DNA of 64,000 bases from Oscheius tipulae (Eukaryota > Nematoda > Chromadorea > Rhabditida > Rhabditidae): contig JASJZH010000001.1 of assembly GCA_037178975.1 (NCBI GenBank), forward strand, positions 1,178,001 through 1,242,000. Direction: 5' to 3'. Numbering within the stretch: the first letter of the stretch is position 1; every line of letters begins with the position of its first letter. The notes beneath the pieces are model-generated. The model was given only the letters and a program-made list of their open reading frames with translations. It made no database searches and had not been told where the DNA came from. Below, one piece after another: positions 23,501-32,500 of the stretch. Position numbers and translations under genes: made by a program.

Positions 23501-26500
23501 AGAAACAGCCTAGAATAAGAACTAGCTTTGCGAAAACTTGGATATGGACAGAATTGGAGACTGGGTAAGTTTCAGTTGCCCTAGTACTGAGACTAGGAGA
23601 TGGCTCAGTTATCTTCGTTCACGACTCTCTATGTCTGATTTATTTGCAATTATCATATACTTTCTATATGTCGCAACATGCTAGTCTTCCAAAGATCGGT
23701 GCTCAAGTTTACCGCGTAGTTCTCATCCATACTTCTCCTAACTGAGCTGTGAGCTCCTTCCTCCATCTGAACTTTGGTCTACCAGACAATCTTCTTCTCC
23801 TCCATGGTCTCCATTCTTCCTCAGTGTCCTCAAGTTTTTGATGCGTACAGTAGACACGGCTCGAACCACATCTTGTATAATCTTCTCTTTTGTTTAAGAT
23901 GAATTCTTCGGCTGGTGAAGAGGTCGTAGTATTTGTTGAACGCAAACCAACCTGAGCGGATTCTTCTATTGACTTCAAGATAGGTGTTCCTGTCGAATGA
24001 GACCCTGGGTCCTAGGTAGATGTAGTCCTGGCAGTACAGAATAGGCTGGCCATTGACTGTGATTGGAGTGCGATTGTAGTTGGTCATCAGCGAGTCTTTT
24101 GACATTTCAGAGTAAGGTCCCTACGTTCGTTGGGAGATGTGACTGGTGGTGGGCACGGGGACAGAGGCAACATCTCTTGCGTTGAGAGCAAGTTGGCTTA
24201 TTTGACAACGATTCACGTAGAGCTTTGTTCACTACACTAAATTCGATGCAATCCCTCCTCCGTGTTCCAGGATGATGTTGGAGCTCGTGTCTCTTTTGGA
24301 ACAAAGTTGTGGTTCGTTGGGAGATTAACTGGTGTTGGGCATGAAAACAGAGGCAACATCTCTTGCGTAGAGAAGAAAGAACAAGTTGGCGTATTTGACT
24401 GTATGAGCTCATGTTCACGTGTTGGGCCATGCCTTCAGCAGTGAATCGAAACAAGGGTTTGTTCAGCTGAGATTGTTGTTTTCTCGGTTGGGCAAGGTGG
24501 AACTTCTTCGTAGGCAGGGCAAGCTTTCCTAACAGGAGGCGGTGGTCGCTGTTGAATTTTAGTCGGCTAATTACATCTACGTCCGTGAAAATATTCGGCT
24601 TTTGGCATAAAATGTAGTCAATTATGTTCTTTGTCTCCATGGTAGGCGAGATCCATGTCCACAGCCTTTTAGCGAAACGGGTGTACATTGCATATGTTGC
24701 AGTTAGAATTGAACATCCGTTAGTATTGAACAGTTTCAGTTGAAATTTTTCTCCCTTGCCTTACTTACTGTGGGGGCAGACGGGGGAACCAATAGGGATG
24801 GGATTATGTTTATAGCATAGAATAAGAGAAATTAAGAGCCGATACGGAGCGAGAGAGTGTAGCGGGGAGGACTGAAGTGTAACAACCATGGGTGACATTA
24901 TATATACAGTCCATTAGTCAAAGGTGTGGGGTCTCTGGAGGAGACATTGGGGGGCCAGGCAATAAGAACGAGGTTGAAGAATAAGCAAGGGCAAATACGA
25001 AGTCGAGGTTGGCAAAAGTCGACCGGACGAAGAACGTCGAGATCTTCGTCGTGAGCAGAAAAGTGAAGCGGTCGAGAGTTAACGATTGCTTCCACTTGAC
25101 ATGTCAGGGTATGCAGTGTGTCCTCGGACACCTTCCGACGACCAATGGCTTGAAGAAGAGGTTTCTTTACGAGAGCGACTGCTCTCTCCCATGTACCTCC
25201 TTGCCATGGAGCAGCCGGAGGTATGAAGGACCAGACGATTCGTTCGGAAGCAACGAATGCAGCGATCTCTTTGGGGACTTCACTGTCTCCTTCTCCTAGA
25301 ATCTTGGATCCAAGGGCGAAGTTTGTGCCGTTGTCGCTCCAGACCTTCTGAGGAACACCGCGCCTACTGATGAAGCGTCGGAAAGCAAGGAGAAATGCTC
25401 GTGCGGAGCAATCACTGACGATCTCCAGATGAATCATGCGGGTAGCGAAACACGTGAACAGACAGACCCATCGTTTCTCGTCTTCTCCAGAGGAACTCTT
25501 GATGAAGATGGGGCCGAAGAGATCGATCCCAGCAAAGGCAAATGGACTTGCACGAGAGACCCGCTCTGCGGGAAGATCCGGCAGGTTGGGATATTTGTAG
25601 GGGCGTCCATAGATGGAGCATATGTGGCATGAGCTGCAGACTTTCTTGATCAGGCGGCGAATATTCGGAATCCAGAATCGCTGTTGGACAAGATCGTGGA
25701 GGTGATTTCCTTTCCTGTGAAAGGTCTTGGAATGAATGTCTCTCACAATAGTGGTTGTGAGCAAACTCCTGTGGGGCAGGTAGATCGGATTTGCCATGTC
25801 GTAACTCAGATTGGAGTTATTGAAACGGCTCCGTTTCCGTAGAAGCCCGTGAGCGTCAATTTGCAGATTCAATTTTCTGCATTCCCGAACCATCTGTGGG
25901 ATGTCGACCTTGTTCTGTTCTTGGCGAATCAGAAGACGTTCAGCATTGCGGCATTCCGCCGCTGATATTACCGTACTTGAGTGGACCTCGGGACAACTTG
26001 TGATTAGAAGTCTTCCCTTTGACGTGTGCTTCACGAATCGTACAACGTATGCGGTGATCCGCAAGAGATGAGGATAATTGCTGATCAAAGATACTGGAAG
26101 GACTCCACCCTTGATGTCAAAGCTCTTTTTTCCTTCCAGTTGGTCCATATTCAGGAAAACCGCAGGGTGTTCGACTTCTGCCTTGTTGGTGTTGTCGATC
26201 GTAGGACCTGTTGTTGGCCAGGTTTTGGGATCCGGCAAGTTGATCCATGTCGGTCCGTCGAACCACAGAGAATGGTCGGAATCTTTGTCCAGACCTCTAG
26301 TTCCATGGTCGGCCGGGTTTTGGTCAGTTGGAACATGATGAATCAGAAGATGTGACTTTTCCTTTATCCGACGCATACGACTCTGAATCTTGGAAGCAAG
26401 TTCCTTCACGAATGGTGGGAGAAGCTTCTGCGATTGAACCCAAGCAATGGCGATTGTGGAGTCGCTAAACAAGTGAACTGCGTCAAATTGTAGTCCAGAA

Positions 26501-29500
26501 GTTGACAGTATCGAGTCTGCCAATGTGGATGCCACGAGAATTCCAGTCAGCTCCAGTCTTGGGATGGTGACTTCTTTGATGGGTGTAATCTTCATTTTTC
26601 CCGTGTATAGCCGAGAAAATACGTACCCAGAAGACGTGACCGTGGTGATGTAAGCGACGGCACAGTAAGCTCGCTTTGAACTGTCGGAGAAGATCATAAG
26701 GTAGCGGTGCTTCACATCCGCTTGTTGAGAGACCCTTCGGGGAAGTGTGACTTCGACGCCAGTGGTCTTGTCTAAGATACTGTTCCATTCTTCTGTTTCC
26801 TCGTCAGTCAGTTCCTCGTTCCATTTCTTCTTTTTCTTGTGAAGAGACTGCAGAAAGCACTTCATGGAGAGGAAAAACGGAGACATGAGGCCAAGAGGAT
26901 CGTAACAGGCACCATTCACCTGAGAGAGTACTGTTCTCATTGTGAGTCGCGTGAATGGCTTCCGTTTCAGGCTCATAGAGAAGGTGTCACTGTCTGACGT
27001 CCACGGTATACCTAGAATAGACAGCACTGTGGATGATGACCGATCTTCTTGAAGAATTTGAGTGTTCACCAGAGCAGAATTGGATCGGTAGTCACGAAGG
27101 CGCATTCCAAGTTTCTTGAAGATTGCTTTGGACTCTTCGTACTTCTTGAACAGTCCGGATTCTGTAGTGGCATGAAGAGAAACGTTGTCGACGTAGATTG
27201 ATTTCGCAATCTCGTGAGCTGTCTCAGTGTTATCTTCTTCCAAGTACTTCAGGATGACCTGATTCAGAATTGACGGCGAAGCGTTGATCCCAAATGGAAT
27301 CCTGGAGAATCGGTAGACGATGAGGTTAGAACGTATGGGCGGGACGGCGAGATCCTTGATCCACAAGAAGCGGGTAACGTCTCGTTGTTCTTCCGGAAGG
27401 ACGATCTGTAGGAAGGCCTTCTGAATATCGGCCACCATTGCAAAGTCGTACGTTCTGAACTGCAGGAGAACCTCATAGATCAAGCTTAGAAGCGAGTAAC
27501 CAGGAAAGATGACATCGTTGAGACTTTTCTCTCCCTTTGCTTTGCTTGAAGCGTTGAAGACAATACGAAAGGAAGTACTCTTGTCTGGGGTGATCACTGA
27601 GTGGTGAGGTAGATAGAATGTGGGTCTGCCTTCACACTTTTCTAGCGATACTTCTTCAATCATGCCTTGTTTCAAGTAGTCGTTGAAGGTGTTTTGGTAG
27701 AGCTCAATGTGTTCAGCTTTCAACTTAGTAAGCTGATTTTGTAGCTGGCGAGCTGCCACCTTGAAGTTGTCTTGGAGGTCCTTGACCTCTTCCAGGAATG
27801 GAAAGCCGGCTTCCACTCGACCGGCTGACAGTTTTATTGACTTGCGGTAATTTTCCATGAACTTGAGGACATGAGCTTCTGTCTCATCTTTCGCGGTCTG
27901 AATACCGAGACTCTCCAGGTTATATAAGTTGCGGATATCAGCCTTGAACTCTTCCAGCTCTTTGTTGAGAACCGGCTCTGAGAACGTGAGCATACAGTCG
28001 TCATCTATAAGAATGGACAGTTCGTCTGGCGTAGTTTGTAGGTTAGGCATCAGGATCTTGGGAGTAGAACATAGAACTGTACGGTTCTCGTCTGACTCAA
28101 TCCACGACTCTGGAATCCTTCCGCGTCCACTGACAGTATAGCCATAGATGGTTTTAGTCAGCAACAATCCGGAGGGAAGATAGAAGCGTGGAGCTGTCTG
28201 GTCGAGGAAGAGTTCCATTAAGTCTTGCCCAATGATGAGGTCCACACTGTTGGCGTCGGGTCGAGCGACTTGGGTGTTTAGTTGAAGCTTCTGTTTCAAA
28301 ATAAACCGATAGTCATCTTCAGAGAGCTTGCCTGAGCGCAGGGACTTGCAAAGGAAGGGCATTGTCCGGACCAGTATCTCTTGATCTGGTTTTCCACGAC
28401 TGAAACCTTGGAACAGAAGTTTGACAAGTTTCGAGTTGAAGGATACTTTTGGCCTCCAACAGCACTCACTGTGTGAACGTCTCCGTCCGACTGAACCAGT
28501 CCATGTTCAACCGCGACGGTATCGCGGACGTAGGTTCGGGAAGCTCCTGTATCGAAGAATCCATTCAACATTACGGTTTGGTTCTGAGACTGACTGAAGA
28601 TTGGAATATGTGCTTGCATCATGACGATCTGAATGTCTGACTCGACGGCTCCGTTAACCATCGCTTCAGCAACAGTGACCTGAACATCTGGGAATGTCTT
28701 GTCCTCGGTAGTGACCATCACTGTTTGTCCAGAGGAGCGGGAAATCTGACCAGAATTAGTGTTCGGAAAGTTCTTCTTGTAAACCGGCTTGACCGTTGCA
28801 GGTGCTGTCACAGAGGCTGCTCTGGGTGTGTCGCAGAGAGCACTATGATGATTGTCCTGGCATTTCGGACACGGTCCAAGAGCGGCACACTCCTTGCTCT
28901 GGTGTCCAGGATTGAAGCATTTCCAACAGCATTTGAGTCTCTTGACTTCTTGTCGTCGTAGAGCGGGTGTGGGAAACTTGGGACAGTTATGAGGCTTGTG
29001 GTCTGTACTGTAACAGATACATTTGAGGAGCTTGTTCCTGTTAAACTTAGACTCCTTTCTGTCTGGATTTCTTTGAATGTTTCCAGAAGAGTTGCTAGAG
29101 ACATGACTGTTCTGGGATTCTAAGCTGATTTCAATGCATTCCTGGAGAAGAACGAATTCAGCGATCTCGTCAATTAATTCGTCTACCGTGAGCGAGGAAG
29201 GTATGGCCTTTCCCTCTTCCGGCCGTCTCTTTGACGTTCGACGTTCAGCCTTGAGGATGTGACTATTGACTGAGGCTGGGAACTTTGAGAGAATGAGACT
29301 TCTCCAGACATTGATGTCATGAAAAGTTTCACCTTGGCATTCCAAGGTACAGATCTTTTGGCGAAGTTGCTCGAGAGTAGATCTGATGCTTTTTGTCGCC
29401 GTGGAGGCCGGTTTGAGATGCTGGATCTCCGAAATCATGACCGTTGTGACGGTAGATCCGATGTCGTAACGGTTCTTCAGCAGGTTGATAGCTTTCTTGT

Positions 29501-32500
29501 AGTTGTCCTCTGTGACCGGTATTTCTTCTATAAGACTCAGAGCGTCGTCTGTGAGCGCTTGTCGGAGATAAAAAAACTTGTCCAGGTCGGAGAGGTCGCT
29601 GGCTACATGTATCATGGCCGAATAGCCTGTCCAGAAGCTGGGAAATTTTTTGATTTCGCCCTTGAACTTTGGAAGCTGTTGTCGTGGCCTATTTCTCCTT
29701 GGTCCTCCGACGGAGAATATTGATTCGTTGTCCTCTCTCTCTGCTGAGTCTGATTCGGCGCTGACATTCCGTGGTCGGCGACTTTGATGATCATCCTGGC
29801 CGACTGGGGGTGGTTCTCGTTTTAACCGATGGCTCAATACAGACGAATTCGACAGTTGTTGGGATTGGAACGCAAGCTCTGTCGAGCGAGTAGTCAAAGT
29901 TTCGAATGCATCCAGCAGCTCAGTGAGGTGTTCACCTACTTTACTGGCATATTCGTCAATCTTTGTTATCTGCTCCGACGTTGTATCGTTGTTAATGAGG
30001 GAAAATCCCTCTTTGACTACTGAGTCGATTCTGGCTTCAATTTCCTTGAGATTCGCACGCAAGGATCGAATTTGAACGGTCTTTTGCTGTATGTAGGCAG
30101 CAAGATCAGCTGGTTCAGCGGGGAACGCGAATACCGGTTCAAACTCTTGAACTGCATTTAACTGCTTCTTGGCCTGTTTACCGAGATTGGTAACTTTGGT
30201 TTTCCAGTAACCGATTTGGCTGTTCATGCTCATGTTGATGCTGCCACGCGGGACTTATCCAGGTTGTACGGACCGATGCACCAATTTCTCCCTTGCCTTA
30301 CTTACTGTGGGGGCAGACGGGGGAACCAATAGGGATGGGATTATGTTTATAGCATAGAATAAGAGAAATTAAGAGCCGATACGGAGCGAGAGAGTGTAGC
30401 GGGGAGGACTGAAGTGTAACAACCATGGGTGACATTATATATACAGTCCATTAGTCAAAGGTGTGGGGTCTCTGGAGGAGACAAAATTGAACAATTCCAG
30501 TTAATATTGAACAGTTTGAATAACTTAAATGAATAACTTAAATGTTTCTTCCCCCTGTGTCGCTATCTCTCGGTGCCGAAAACTGAGCTATTACGTTCGT
30601 CATCCTGCCTCCTACTGAGCCGCCTGTCAATCAGTTACTGTCTCCTTGTACTGTCCTTTCCAACTGTCTTTGCCTAACCATGTTCTTGTCAACATCCGTT
30701 CCTGTCGGCTGTCTTTCAGTTGGTCTAGCCTGACAACAGTCTTAATGTTCTGTTTAGCTCGGCCAACTTGGTATTTGGCACTAGCCACACTGCCATGCAT
30801 CAGTCTTTCACTTACTGAAGTCTTCTTTTTTCAGAGCCGATGGTCAAGTAGTCTACAACACTACAGCTCCAGATACCATCACTTCGTGGATCACGTCAGC
30901 TTTTGCCGTCAACGATCAGTCTGGTCTTGGTGTGGCTCCAGACACTGTGAAGCTGACTATCTTCCGCCCCTTCTTTGTTCAATTGCAACTACCGTACTCT
31001 GTCAAGAGGGGTGAGAAGTTTGCTCTGCAGGTCCTTGTCTTCAACTACATGGAAACTGAACAGGAGGTGGGTGACAGGAAGACACAGAGATAGAGAGAAA
31101 GAGAGACAAAGAGGCGGAGAAACAGAGGGACAGAAAGAACGAGAAACAGGGAGAGTCAAGCCTCTTTCAGGTGACTGTCACACTGAAACATGACGAGAAC
31201 AGTGGCTTTGACTTTATGAACAAGGACGGTACCATTAGGAATCTGTCTTCCGACTCGACAGCCTCCAGCACCGCGTCGAGTTCTTCCTACAATACCCGAA
31301 TAGTCTCTGTTCCCGGTGGAGGAATCTCCAAAGCTGTCTACTTCCCAATCGTACCGAACAAGATCGGAGAAGTCATGCTGCAAGTCACAGGAGTCTCAGC
31401 CTCAGCCGGAGACGCTGTCCAGCAGCCTCTCAAGATCACTCCAGAAGGCTACAGGGTTGACAGAAACGTGCCTCTTGTCCTCTCACTGAATGGTTCTGGT
31501 CCAGTCACTCAGGGAGTGACTCTCAGCTGGCCACAAGAATACGTGGAAGGATCCAGACAGGCCAGAATGGATGTGATCGGAGATATCATGGGCCCAGTCC
31601 TGTCTAATTTGGGCGGACTGGTCAGAATGCCGTATGGGTGCGGAGAACAAAACATGTTGGACTTTGTTCCGAACATTGTCGTCATGAAGTATCTGAATGC
31701 CACGGGTAGAGTGGACCCACAGTTGGAAGCCAAGGCGAAGAAGTTTATGGAAGCTGGCTATCAGAGGGAGCTAACTTACAAGTGAGTGCGTCTCTCGTCT
31801 CTCACTCTATTCTTTCCAGACGCTCCGACAACTCATTCTCTGCTTTCGGAGAGTCCGACAAGGCCGGTTCCACCTGGCTGACAGCCTTCGTTGTCCGTTC
31901 CTTTGCCCAGGCCAGACCCTACATCTTTGTCGATCCCAACGTTCTGACCAACAGCATCACCTTTCTCAACAGCCAGCAAGTAGAATCTGGAGCTTTTGCC
32001 GAGCACGGAGAGGTACATCACAAGGATATGCAAGGGGGAGCCAGTGCTGGAGGAGTAGGAATGACCGCCTATGTCACATTGGCTCTCTTGGAGAACAATG
32101 TCACAAACCAGAAGGCCATCACCTATCTGGAGAGCCAGTTGGATACAATCGCAAATGATTCCTATACTCTAGCCGTGGTCACCTACGCCCTCTTCCTGTC
32201 CAACAGTCCAAGGAAGGACGACGCTATGATGGCTCTTGAAAAGCTGAAGATTTTTAGAAATGGTACGGAATTGCATCGACAAAGAGATAGAGATCTTTCA
32301 GATGGTACTCTTCACTGGGCATCGAGTAAGGGAGACTCCAAGCCACAGACTAATGACACTTGGTACTTCTTCCAACCGAGACCGGTCGATGTGGAGACGA
32401 CAGCATACGTACTGTTGTCAGTCATGATGGAAGGAAATGCTAACAAGGTTAGAGGGACGGAGAGATAAAGAGATTCATTCAGGGTCTTCCCCTCGTTCGC

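Larger units (their letters stand above)
24748..30483 (-). mobile_element. BEL/Pao-type LTR retrotransposon
   Basis: Complete two-LTR element, inserted antisense in the TEP intron. LTRs at 24748-24946 and 30285-30483 are each 199 bp and look identical base for base, so the insertion is young. On the element strand the LTR starts TGTCTCC and ends GGGAGAAA. The 5-bp target duplication is AAATT (24743-24747 and 30484-30488). The internal part carries a gag-protease frame and a pol frame in order gag, protease, RT, RNase H, integrase, the BEL/Pao order. The primer-binding site matches the 3' end of tRNA-Gly. Anomalies: the pol frame is offset by one base from gag, the pol frame runs into the 3' LTR, and no polypurine tract is visible before the 3' LTR. 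Confidence 0.95.

Noticed and set aside
24889-30233. Long + strand frames across the retrotransposon
   Set aside because: They are antisense shadows of gag and pol.
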